Shown here piece by piece: positions 1-6,715 of a stretch of 7,944 nt of DNA. The stretch is from Methanomicrobiales archaeon (GTDB lineage Archaea > Halobacteriota > Methanomicrobia > Methanomicrobiales > JACTUA01): contig JAJRCL010000222.1 of NCBI GenBank assembly GCA_028679035.1, positions 1-7,944 on the forward strand, read 5' to 3'. Every line of letters begins with the position of its first letter. Position 1 is the stretch's first letter. The position numbers and the translations under genes are program-made. The notes below the pieces were generated by a model, which had not been told where the DNA came from, did no database searches, and saw only the letters and a list, made by a program, of their open reading frames with translations.

Positions 1-690
1 CAGCCCGGCCAGACTTGCCCAGGGATTGAACTGGGCATCACCCGCGTACCCGAACCGGATAAGGTCGTTTGCATAGGTCAGCGGTGAGAACAGAGCGACG
101 CTCTGCCCGATGGGTGGCATCGAGGAAATGGGAATGAAGACACCACTGATGAAAATCAGGGGGAGACGGACCACGTTGAGAATGGACATCACTTCTCCCA
201 CGTTTTCGGTCGGGTACGAGGCAAAAAGGGTTCCCATCGTCGCAAACAGAAATGCTGTGAGCATGATGGACAGTACCAGCCAGAGCGGATGCAGGATCGG
301 AGACGGGAAGAGGATAGCCCCGATGAGGATCGGGAGCAGGGCAATACCGATGCTGTAGAGAAATCCGCTGATGCTTTCGCCGAGAACGATTGTGGAGATG
401 CTGATGGGTGCCGAGAGCAGGCGGTCAAAGGTCTTCATCCGGCGCTCGATGGGAATCGAGACCGGCTCGATCGTGGAGGCGGAGAAGAGCAGGGTGATAG
501 CGATGAGACCGGGAATCAGGGTACCGGAAGGGGAACCGCGCCCGGAGGCAAACGCAAGGAACATGAATACCGGAAAGAGCAGCCCGGCCATGATGATATT
601 CGGTTTGATGTAGTACGTTGTGATGTCTTTTCGGGCAATCGCCCAGGCTGCTCGCAACTCACTCGTCATCCGTGCCGCACTCCAGGTCAT
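1..690 (-). CDS. ABC-2 type exporter permease, 3' end cut by window edge
   Basis: Membrane subunit of an ABC-2 (DrrB/NodJ-like) exporter that would pair with the ATPase encoded just upstream. I read 230 codons from ATG at 690 to the window edge with no stop, so the C-terminus is missing; family members are often about 250-270 residues, so probably one last helix is lost. After a short cytoplasmic N-terminus (AWAIARKDITTYY, about 15-27) come hydrophobic segments near 30-49, 56-76, 101-128, 135-155 and 167-190. Between the second and third is the conserved cytoplasmic stretch ERRMKTFDRLLSAPIS (82-97), and FSPLTYANDLIR (201-212) follows the fifth; both are typical of ABC2_membrane proteins. The start is well supported: the ATPase stop overlaps it as ATGA, and GGGAGG lies 7 bases upstream. 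Substrate cannot be told from the sequence; drug, lipid or polysaccharide export are all possible. Confidence 0.9.
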   Translation of the reverse strand, partial: MTWSAARMTSELRAAWAIARKDITTYYIKPNIIMAGLLFPVFMFLAFASGRGSPSGTLIPGLIAITLLFSASTIEPVSIPIERRMKTFDRLLSAPISISTIVLGESISGFLYSIGIALLPILIGAILFPSPILHPLWLVLSIMLTAFLFATMGTLFASYPTENVGEVMSILNVVRLPLIFISGVFIPISSMPPIGQSVALFSPLTYANDLIRFGYAGDAQFNPWASLAGL

Positions 691-1646
691 GGCGTTTCCT
701 CCCGCCGGCGGGCCGGTGTGGGGGTTAGCCCGGTAAGCCGGATAAATACATCTTCCAGGCTCGGGCCGAGCGTCACCAGCGACAGAATCTTCAGGTCCCT
801 GGCCTTCGCATAGTCGACGATTGCTGGCAGGGTCCGGGAGGGATCGTCAGTGTATATCCGGAACTTGTCCCCTTCTTTCTGCACCGAGTTCACGAGAGGA
901 AGGGCAGAAAGGTCCCCGTTGAAATCCGGAAGTATCCGGTCGAAGGCGACTTCAATGGACTGGGAGCTCTGGATCGTTTTTTTCAGGCGTTCCGGCGCGT
1001 CAATGGCAGCGATCCTCCCGTGGTTCACGATAGCCACCCGGTCGCAGAGGATATTTGCCTCCTCGATGTTGTGCGTGGTGAGAAAGACCGTTACGCCATC
1101 GGCATGCAGGTCGGTGATCACCTGCCGTATGATGAGGTTACTCTGGACATCAAGCCCGGAAGTCGGTTCGTCGAGGAAAAGGATCTTAGGCGAATTGATG
1201 AGTCCCATCGCGAGGGTCAGGCGCCGTTTCATCCCTTTCGAAAATCCGTGTACTTTGTCCAGTCTTCGTGCGGAAAGGTCAAAAGTCTCCAGCAGCTCGC
1301 GGGCTTTATCCTCGCAGGCAGATCGGGGAACGTTATAGAGATCTCCGGTGAAAAGCAGGTTGTCCCAGGCGGACAGGTCGTCGTAGACGTTGGAGGTTTC
1401 CGGAACGATGCCCAGCTCGCGTTTGGCCTCCCAGGTCTCTTCCTGGATGTTGTGCCCGGAAATGAAGGCATTTCCCCCGGTCGGGCGGGTTATTCCCGTG
1501 AGTATCCGTATGGTCGTGGTTTTCCCGGCCCCGTTCGGACCGAGGTACCCGAAAATCTCTCCTTTCTGTACAGAGAAACTGACCGAATCAAGGGCCTGTA
1601 CCGGGCCATAGCTCTTGGACAGGTCCCGGGTTTCGATCGCATGCAT
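687..1646 (-). CDS. ABC-2 type exporter ATP-binding protein
   Basis: Cytoplasmic ATPase of a DrrA/CcmA-like (COG1131) exporter, 319 residues from ATG at 1646. In-frame TTG one codon upstream (1649) is an alternative start. Counting from that TTG, the nucleotide-binding domain fills about 1-230: Walker A GPNGAGKTT (37-45), Q-loop region with VPE in place of the usual VPQ (82-84), ABC signature FSKGMKRRL (136-144), Walker B ILFLDEPTSGLD (156-167) and switch His in LTTHN (190-194). The roughly 90 residues after it form the C-terminal extension usual in this subfamily. The gene overlaps the permease by 4 bases (ATGA), so the two are surely co-transcribed. It lies 69 bases after the methyltransferase stop, with a possible promoter of its own between them. 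The catalytic motifs look complete. The exported substrate is unknown. Confidence 0.95.
   Translation of the reverse strand: MHAIETRDLSKSYGPVQALDSVSFSVQKGEIFGYLGPNGAGKTTTIRILTGITRPTGGNAFISGHNIQEETWEAKRELGIVPETSNVYDDLSAWDNLLFTGDLYNVPRSACEDKARELLETFDLSARRLDKVHGFSKGMKRRLTLAMGLINSPKILFLDEPTSGLDVQSNLIIRQVITDLHADGVTVFLTTHNIEEANILCDRVAIVNHGRIAAIDAPERLKKTIQSSQSIEVAFDRILPDFNGDLSALPLVNSVQKEGDKFRIYTDDPSRTLPAIVDYAKARDLKILSLVTLGPSLEDVFIRLTGLTPTPARRREETP
698..703 (-). promoter_or_regulatory. Strong Shine-Dalgarno site for the permease
   Basis: The minus strand reads GGGAGG here, 7 bases before the permease ATG and inside the 3' end of the ATPase gene. It is the clearest ribosome binding site in the window. 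It fixes the permease start at 690 and suggests that translation of the second gene is re-initiated within the shared transcript. Confidence 0.7.
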
Positions 1647-1669
1647 CAATCAGGGAATGCATGTGAAGA

Positions 1670-1675
1670 TTAAAA
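1670..1675 (-). promoter_or_regulatory. Possible TATA element for the ABC exporter genes
   Basis: The minus strand reads TCTTTTAATC around here, with TTTTAA centred about 26.5 bases before the ATG at 1646. That is the spacing expected for a leaderless archaeal transcript beginning at the start codon, and no Shine-Dalgarno match precedes that ATG. The box is weak and single, so read-through from the methyltransferase gene remains possible. Confidence 0.35.
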
Positions 1676-1715
1676 GATACCGCTCGTAGCGAAAGTTTGG
1701 ATTGCTGGTCTTTCT

Positions 1716-2675
1716 TCAGCGCCGGAGAAGGAGAATATGGCGTGTCAGGCTTTTGTGCACCCGCTGCGGATGGAACTGCGCGATGGAAAGGACCTGTTCA
1801 ACAATCGGACGGATATCCTGGTGGGTAACCACGACGGCAAACCGATCCGGTGCCAGAACCCGGCGGATTTCTGCAAGGGACTCGGTGTAGAGCGATTCCA
1901 TGCTGCGGGCGGTAATGGACGATGACTGGCCATACGGGAGATCGGTGACAACCGCATCCATGCAGCAGTCCTGTACCGGGAGCATGGTCGCGTTGGCAAG
2001 GAAAAATTCCCCGGCAGGAACATTCGCCCGGGATCCTGCCACCATGTACGGGTCGGCATCCCCGCCGACAACTTGTGCCCCGATGAGGTCGGCTTCGATC
2101 AGGATCCCCCCGGTCCCGCTGAAGGGGTCGAGCAGCAGCTGTCCGGGACGCACCCGGGAAAGGTTGACCAGTGCACGTGCCGTGCGGGGGAGCATTACCC
2201 CTGGGTGAAAGAAAGCCCTGCGCAGCGGGGTGCGATAATTGAACGCTCCGCGATCGAGAGTGACCAGTAATTTTCCGATATAGCACCGGTCTTCGCTGAT
2301 GACAACACGGATTTCACAGTCCGGCGCCTGAAGGTTCACTATCCCGGTGATCCGGTCGCCGATCATCCGCTCCAGCTCCTGGCGCGGGGGAAGATCAGTG
2401 GACGGACCATGAACAAGCTTCACCCGCACCGCAAACGTGCCCGATGGTGCGATCCCGAGATCCCGTATCAGATCAATCAGGGATTGCACATCAGCGTTGC
2501 ATTCCCCCAGGTACCGGGATGCACGGTGGGTGAGTGCGAGCCGGGCAATCGTTTCTGGTACTTCGACTTCGGCAACGGCCACCTGGTTGCGGTGATCAAT
2601 GACTCTGCCGATACAGGCAAGCTCCGCACGGGGAAGGGTCGGATGTTCACCGGAGAGCTCAAAGAGGATCAGCAT
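1716..2675 (-). CDS. tRNA (guanine(10)-N2)-methyltransferase, Trm-G10/TRM11 type
   Basis: Predicted S-adenosylmethionine-dependent enzyme that methylates N2 of guanosine 10 in tRNA (archaeal COG1041, related to eukaryotic Trm11). It is 319 residues, close to the usual length of about 330. The N-terminal half (1-150) matches the ferredoxin-like plus THUMP RNA-binding part in position, though it is poorly conserved. The catalytic half is clear: FHPGVMLPRTARALVNLSRV (156-175), SAM-binding motif I LLDPFSGTGG (181-190), acidic motif II GGDAD (204-208), and motif IV TDLPYG (244-249), where most family members have DPPYG. FAVVVTHQ (279-286) is a late strand of the Rossmann-like fold. No good Shine-Dalgarno precedes the ATG at 2675. 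A GATTAATC stretch at 2726-2733 could be a weak promoter, which would give a leader of about 25 bases. It sits alone between the chaperone operon and the exporter genes. Confidence 0.9.
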   Translation of the reverse strand: MLILFELSGEHPTLPRAELACIGRVIDHRNQVAVAEVEVPETIARLALTHRASRYLGECNADVQSLIDLIRDLGIAPSGTFAVRVKLVHGPSTDLPPRQELERMIGDRITGIVNLQAPDCEIRVVISEDRCYIGKLLVTLDRGAFNYRTPLRRAFFHPGVMLPRTARALVNLSRVRPGQLLLDPFSGTGGILIEADLIGAQVVGGDADPYMVAGSRANVPAGEFFLANATMLPVQDCCMDAVVTDLPYGQSSSITARSMESLYTESLAEIRRVLAPDRFAVVVTHQDIRPIVEQVLSIAQFHPQRVHKSLTRHILLLRR

Positions 2676-2852
2676 GGTCTTATTACGTTCTGATGGTGCA
2701 GTATGAAGGATTCTACGGAAGGAATGATTAATCCCCTGCTATGACGTTCCTTTCCGTCAATCGTGAAATCAGAAATCTTCGATACGATCCTCATTTCTGC
2801 CGAACGTCTGGAAAATAAAGGGAATGTTTGAGTACTGCAGAAAGACTGGAGG

Positions 2853-2857
2853 AAAAA
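2853..2857 (-). terminator. Possible U-tract terminator after dnaJ
   Basis: On the minus strand a run of five T begins four bases after the dnaJ stop codon, followed by further T-rich stretches to about 2813. Archaeal RNA polymerase commonly terminates at U-tracts without a hairpin. The tract is short. The rest of the 185-base gap 2676-2860 holds no convincing gene. Confidence 0.3.
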
Positions 2858-2860
2858 TGC

Positions 2861-4003
2861 TCAGGTCGTCATCGGGGCCGGATCCCCGAATCCCTGCATA
2901 AATTCCTTCAGCTTGTCGAAGAACCCTTTCTGGGTCTCAACGACTTTTTGGCCGGCAAAGAACTCCCGGAGCAACTTTTCCTGATTGTCGGTGAGCTTAT
3001 CCGGGATCTTGACGACGACCTTAACCAGTTCGTCCCCCTTTCCCCGGGCGTTCATGCGGGTCATCCCCTGCCCTTTCAGCCGGAACACGGTATGACTCTG
3101 CGTCCCTTTGGGGATCTTGAGTTTGGCTTTTCCTGTAATCGTCGGGACTTCAATCTCTCCACCGAAAACTGCAGTTCCGAGGTCAACTATCGCCTTGCAG
3201 AAGAGGTCGCTGGCATTACGCTCGAAGATGGGATGTTCCTTGACGTGTACGACGATGTAGAGGTCTCCCGGGTTTCCTCCCTTCTCCCCCGGTGCTCCTT
3301 CGCCGCTGACCCGCAGATACTGGTCGTTATCGATACCTTTGGGTATCGTTATTTCGATTTTTTTCATTTTATCGACCCTGCCCTGTCCCCGGCAGTTTTC
3401 GCAGGTCTTCGTAATCTGTTTACCGCTGCCCCGGCACCGCGGACAGGTCATAACGTTCACAAACTGGCCGAAGGGAGTTCGCTGGGACTGGCGTATCTGG
3501 CCGGCACCTTTGCACTGGGGACACTCCTTGATGAACCCGGGTGCGGCACCGCTTCCCTTGCACGTCGGGCATTCGGCAAACGAGGGGATCTCGATCTTCC
3601 GGGTAAGCCCTTCGTACGCTTCTTCAAGGGAGATCTCGATATCATAGCGCAGGTCCGCCCCGTCACGCCGATGGCTCCGCCGGTCAGATCCGGAAAAAAC
3701 ATTGAAGATATCACCGAATCCGAAATCGCGGAAAATATCCTCATAGTTCGCGGAACGGGCACCGGAAAAGTCTCCGGGTTTGAAGGCGGAATGCCCGAAC
3801 TGATCGTACTGGTTCTTCTTTGCGGGATCGGAAAGGACCTGGAAGGCCTCGTTGACCTCCTTGAATTTCTCCTCGGCTTCTTTATTCCCCTGGTTCAGGT
3901 CCGGGTGGTACTTGCGTGCCAGCTGCCGGAATGCCGCTTTGATTTCGTCGGGGGATGATTCCCGCCCGACGCCGAGAACCTCATAGTAGTCCTTTTTTTC
4001 CAT
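2861..4003 (-). CDS. dnaJ: Chaperone protein DnaJ (Hsp40, type I)
   Basis: J-protein partner of DnaK: it delivers unfolded clients and stimulates DnaK ATP hydrolysis in the cytoplasm. It is 380 residues, the usual type I length. The J domain spans about 4-70 with the essential HPD at 33-35. A short G/F-type linker follows (about 76-105); it is less glycine-rich than usual but keeps two DIF motifs (89-91, 98-100). The zinc region has all four CxxCxGxG repeats: CPTCKGSG (145-152), CPQCKGAG (161-168), CPRCRGSG (187-194) and CENCRGQG (201-208). The C-terminal client-binding domains run about 212-345, ending with a tail about 35 residues long. The start at 4003 lies 11 bases after the dnaK stop, with GGTG as a modest ribosome site in that gap. 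It is the last gene of the grpE-dnaK-dnaJ operon. Confidence 0.98.
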   Translation of the reverse strand: MEKKDYYEVLGVGRESSPDEIKAAFRQLARKYHPDLNQGNKEAEEKFKEVNEAFQVLSDPAKKNQYDQFGHSAFKPGDFSGARSANYEDIFRDFGFGDIFNVFSGSDRRSHRRDGADLRYDIEISLEEAYEGLTRKIEIPSFAECPTCKGSGAAPGFIKECPQCKGAGQIRQSQRTPFGQFVNVMTCPRCRGSGKQITKTCENCRGQGRVDKMKKIEITIPKGIDNDQYLRVSGEGAPGEKGGNPGDLYIVVHVKEHPIFERNASDLFCKAIVDLGTAVFGGEIEVPTITGKAKLKIPKGTQSHTVFRLKGQGMTRMNARGKGDELVKVVVKIPDKLTDNQEKLLREFFAGQKVVETQKGFFDKLKEFMQGFGDPAPMTT

Positions 4004-4014
4004 TCAGCACCGGA

Positions 4015-5895
4015 TTATTTTTCGTCCTCGACTTTGAAATCGGCGTCAACCGCCTCATCTTTTCCTTTTTCTTCCTTCCCCTCCGGTTCACCTGGCCCTT
4101 TCGCAGCAGCCTCTTTGGCCGCCTGTTCCGCGGCATACTTTTTGGCTGCTTCCTCATAGATGGCCGTTCCTGCTTCCTGCAGTACCTTCTGGAGGTTCTC
4201 GGTCTCTTTCTTGATCCGGTCGATCTCCTTGCCTTCGAATGCTTCTTTCGCACTCTTCAGTGCCGCTTCGACCTTGGTCTTCTGGTCAGCATTGAGTTTA
4301 TCGCCGATATCCGCGAGGGTCTTTTCCGCGGTATAGATGAGGGTGTCGGCATCGTTACGGATCTTGACCTCTTCCTTGCGTTTCCGGTCCTCTTCTTCGA
4401 ATTCCTTTGCCTGGTTGACCATCTTCTCCACGTCTTTGTCCGACAGCTTCGTGGAGGCGGTGATCGTCATTTTCTGTTCTTTACCGGTGCCCAGGTCCTT
4501 TGCGGTAACGCTCAGAATGCCGGAGGCATCGATATCAAACGTGACTTCGATCTGCGGGATCCCGCGGGGGGCCGGAGCGATTCCGACAAGGTTGAACTGT
4601 CCCAGGCTGATGTTGTCGGTCGCCATGGTACGTTCCCCCTGGAGGATATGGATGGTCACTGCCGTCTGGAAATCAGCGGCTGTCGAAAAAACCTGGGTTT
4701 TCTTGGTCGGGATCGTCGTATTGCGCTCAATGAGCGGGGTCATGACCATACCCAGTGTCTCGATACCGAGGGTCAGGGGCGTAACATCAAGGAGGACCAG
4801 GTCCTTGATCTCGCCACCGAGGATAGCCCCCTGGATTGCGGCTCCGATAGCGACGCATTCCATCGGGTCGACTCCGCGTTCCACCTTCGTTCCGATGTGG
4901 TCTTCGATGAACTTCTGGACGATCGGCATCCGTGTGGGGCCGCCGACGAGGATTACTCTCTTGATATCGTCTTTCGTGAGTTTTGCATCATTAAGGGCCT
5001 GTTCAAAGGGGCGGATGCAGCGGTCGATAATCGGGTGGATCAGCTGCTCCAGCTTCGCACGGCTCAATTTGAGGGACAGGTGCTTGGGACCTTCCTTGTC
5101 TGCGGTGATGAACGGCAGGTTGATCTCGGTTTCGAGTACGGTGGACAGTTCGATTTTTGCTTTCTCCGCTGCCTCACGGACCCTCTGGACCGCCATCGTA
5201 TCCTTCCGCAGGTCGATCCCTTCCTGCCGTTTGAATTCGTCAGCGATCCAGCCGATGATCGCGTTATCCATGTCGGTACCGCCGAGCTGGGTATCGCCGC
5301 TAGTCGAAAGGACGGTAAACGTGCCGCCACCGAACTCCATAATCGTGACGTCGAGAGTACCGCCACCGAGATCGAAGACAAGGACCTTCTGTTCCCCGCC
5401 CTTGTCAAGGCCGTACGCCATCGATGCAGCGGTTGGTTCGTTCACCAGGCGCACCACATCAAGTCCGGCGATTCTGCCGGCATCCTTTGTTGCGGTCCGC
5501 TGGTTGTCGTTGAAATATGCGGGAACAGTAATGACCGCTTTCTTTATTTCCTCGCCCAGGTACGCCTCAGCATCCCGCTTGATTTTCTGGAGCAGGAAAC
5601 CGGAAATCTGCTGTGGGGTATAGTCCTTACCATGAATATGGTAGACATGGTCGGTGCCCATTTTCCGCTTTGCCGCCATGACGGTCCCATCCGGGTTGCT
5701 GACGGCCTGCCTTCGTGCGGGCTCCCCGATGAGGAGCTGACCATCCTTCGTAAATGCGACAACCGACGGAAACATCTTGCCCGCGACTGTCGCTCCCTCT
5801 GCGGAAGGGATGATCGTGGGTTTGCCGCCGAGCATAACTGCTGCCTGGCTGTTGGATGTCCCGAGGTCAATACCAATAATTTTTTCCTTCGCCAT
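4015..5895 (-). CDS. dnaK: Molecular chaperone DnaK (Hsp70)
   Basis: ATP-dependent Hsp70 that binds exposed hydrophobic peptides and cycles with DnaJ and GrpE. It is 626 residues and full length. The nucleotide-binding domain (about 1-365) carries the three Hsp70 signatures: IGIDLGTSNS (7-16), VFDLGGGTLDVT (173-184) and VILVGGPTRMP (314-324). The interdomain linker is DLVLLDVTPL (365-374). The substrate-binding beta domain (about 375-485) includes IPQIEVTFDIDASGILSV, and then comes a charged helical lid to about 597. The tail is Gly/Glu/Lys-rich and ends in a DADFKVEDEK-type acidic sequence like bacterial DnaK tails. Between NPDGTVMAAKRKMG and HGKDYTPQQIS the protein lacks the roughly 24-residue insertion of proteobacterial DnaK, as do Gram-positive and archaeal homologues. 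The start is firm: ATG comes 2 bases after the grpE stop, with AGAGGAA 8 bases upstream inside grpE. Confidence 0.99.
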   Translation of the reverse strand: MAKEKIIGIDLGTSNSQAAVMLGGKPTIIPSAEGATVAGKMFPSVVAFTKDGQLLIGEPARRQAVSNPDGTVMAAKRKMGTDHVYHIHGKDYTPQQISGFLLQKIKRDAEAYLGEEIKKAVITVPAYFNDNQRTATKDAGRIAGLDVVRLVNEPTAASMAYGLDKGGEQKVLVFDLGGGTLDVTIMEFGGGTFTVLSTSGDTQLGGTDMDNAIIGWIADEFKRQEGIDLRKDTMAVQRVREAAEKAKIELSTVLETEINLPFITADKEGPKHLSLKLSRAKLEQLIHPIIDRCIRPFEQALNDAKLTKDDIKRVILVGGPTRMPIVQKFIEDHIGTKVERGVDPMECVAIGAAIQGAILGGEIKDLVLLDVTPLTLGIETLGMVMTPLIERNTTIPTKKTQVFSTAADFQTAVTIHILQGERTMATDNISLGQFNLVGIAPAPRGIPQIEVTFDIDASGILSVTAKDLGTGKEQKMTITASTKLSDKDVEKMVNQAKEFEEEDRKRKEEVKIRNDADTLIYTAEKTLADIGDKLNADQKTKVEAALKSAKEAFEGKEIDRIKKETENLQKVLQEAGTAIYEEAAKKYAAEQAAKEAAAKGPGEPEGKEEKGKDEAVDADFKVEDEK

Positions 5896-5897
5896 AG

Positions 5898-6422
5898 TTA
5901 TTCTTCCTCTGAAAGCTGTGTTTTCTGCGCAATCTTTACTTTTGATGCCCTGATCACTTTTGTTCTGACCATGTAGCCGCTCTGATACACTTCGAGAATG
6001 GTTCCTTCCTTCAGGTCGCTCTCCTCTCTGCAGAGGGCTTCGTGGTAGTAGGGGTCAAATTGTTTTCCAAGAGCCTCGATACGGCGCAGGCCATGCTGTT
6101 CCAGAATATGAAATACTTTTTTCTGGAGCATCGCCAGACCGTCGCGCTCCCGTGAGGAGGGGAGATCCCGGAGTGCGGACTCATAATCGTCCAGGATCGC
6201 GAGAAAATCAGTAATCAGGTGTTCAGTCGCAAACATACCGCTCTTCTCTTTTTCCCGTTCCATGTTTTTCCGGTAATTGTCAAAATCTGCGACAACCCGC
6301 ATATAACGGTCGCGAAGCTCGGCACAATCCCTCCGGAGCTGTTCCTCCGCGAGATCGGTTTCTGCAGAAGCACCTGGTACTGGTTCCTCATTCACCTCCG
6401 CTGCATCCGGTTTCTCGTCCAT
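5898..6422 (-). CDS. grpE: Nucleotide exchange factor GrpE
   Basis: Cytoplasmic dimeric co-chaperone that drives ADP release from DnaK. It is 174 residues from ATG at 6422. Numbering from that ATG: an acidic, disordered N-terminus (1-25), a long coiled-coil helix (about 25-105) with ADFDNYRK (45-52) and ILDDYESAL (76-84), and then the beta-wing domain with GLRRIEALGKQFDPYYHEA (111-129) and VYQSGYMVRTKVIRASKVKIA (start 145), all classic GrpE landmarks. An in-frame GTG at 6434 would add four residues. I prefer the ATG because GTGAT, a partial match to the Shine-Dalgarno sequence, lies 7 bases before it; but the TATA spacing points to transcription starting near 6434-6436, so a leaderless GTG start cannot be excluded. 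It is the first gene of the operon, transcribed away from purH. Confidence 0.96.
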   Translation of the reverse strand: MDEKPDAAEVNEEPVPGASAETDLAEEQLRRDCAELRDRYMRVVADFDNYRKNMEREKEKSGMFATEHLITDFLAILDDYESALRDLPSSRERDGLAMLQKKVFHILEQHGLRRIEALGKQFDPYYHEALCREESDLKEGTILEVYQSGYMVRTKVIRASKVKIAQKTQLSEEE

Positions 6423-6457
6423 GATCCCTATCACGCCATTATATTGGAATGTAGTTC

Positions 6458-6472
6458 TATATAATACTTTTT
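6458..6472 (-). promoter_or_regulatory. TATA box and BRE-like element of the grpE-dnaK-dnaJ operon
   Basis: The minus strand reads AAAAAGTATTATATA here: a purine-rich BRE-like block followed by a strong archaeal TATA box (ATTATATA, 6458-6465). The box is centred near 6461, which predicts a transcript start at about 6434-6436 and a leader of about 12-14 bases before the ATG at 6422. This is the best promoter in the window. Upstream on the minus strand is a TTTTTTAAAAA tract. I found no CIRCE element of the bacterial HrcA type. Confidence 0.65.
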
Positions 6473-6553
6473 AAAAAACCATTGTGTAGGGACGAAAATA
6501 CAGGACTATTCATCATTTGAAGTGATAATTAAACGTAGAATCCATAATAAAAC

Positions 6554-6578
6554 AAAATTTAATGAGTATAATAATATT
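6554..6578 (+). promoter_or_regulatory. AT-rich promoter candidates for purH
   Basis: Two TATA-like stretches lie here on the plus strand. AAATTTAA at 6555-6562 would place transcription start near 6584-6586, at the ATG of a small leader frame. GTATAATAATATT at 6566-6578 would place it near 6596. Either gives purH a leader of about 130-145 bases, long for an archaeal gene. The 6481-6550 stretch between this and the grpE promoter holds nothing I can name. Confidence 0.4.
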
Positions 6579-6583
6579 CAGCC

Positions 6584-6715
6584 ATGGAATGGTTCTCATA
6601 TCATGAAAATTACCCGGCGTTACCCTATCCAATGGTTAGTGCGCTTCTGTATCGGTGTAGTCCGGATGTAACCGGGACACGAAAACCCAATCATCACCAT
6701 CATAAGGGTTCATGA
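6584..6715 (+). CDS. Possible 43-codon leader ORF with four consecutive His codons
   Basis: This is an open frame from ATG 6584 (first start after an in-frame TAA at 6572-6574) to TGA 6713-6715, ending 13 bases before purH. It encodes 43 residues, rich in aromatics early (MEWFSYHENY), with HHHH at 37-40 near the end. There is no Shine-Dalgarno, but an AT-rich box is centred about 25.5 bases before the ATG, which fits a leaderless start. Against it: third-position GC is about 40 percent, well below neighbouring genes; other short frames are open in the same stretch on both strands; and I recognise no family. If translated, its position and His run suggest a regulatory leader peptide rather than a stable protein. 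Confidence 0.22.
   Translation: MEWFSYHENYPALPYPMVSALLYRCSPDVTGTRKPNHHHHKGS

Noticed and set aside
1681..1691. Palindrome CGCTCGTAGCG after the methyltransferase gene, as a possible terminator
   Set aside because: The stem is only four base pairs with a three-base loop, and the following T run is four bases some distance away.
2763..2831. A 22-codon plus-strand frame (GTG start) in the gap between the methyltransferase and dnaJ
   Set aside because: The peptide looks helical, but the frame is tiny, begins with GTG, lacks a ribosome site and has no neighbour on its strand.
2828..3958. A 376-codon plus-strand frame opposite dnaJ, touching the frame opposite dnaK as ATGA
   Set aside because: It is a shadow of dnaJ with no family resemblance; the apparent overlap with the next antisense frame is coincidental.
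3955..5976. A 673-codon open frame on the plus strand, opposite dnaK
   Set aside because: It mirrors dnaK, whose motifs are unmistakable. Long antisense frames opposite hsp70 genes are a known effect of biased codon use. The product has no recognisable domain and overlaps grpE as well.
6603..6671. A 22-codon plus-strand frame in the purH leader (ATG 6603 to TAA 6671)
   Set aside because: It is short, has no ribosome site, and competes with the longer 6584 frame; nothing favours it unless transcription starts near 6596.
6636..6713. Minus-strand frame antisense to the purH leader, with a protein-like end (MNPYDGDDWVFVSRLHPDYTD)
   Set aside because: It reads naturally enough to suggest a gene remnant, but it runs back antisense into purH, has no ribosome site or promoter, and matches nothing I recognise.
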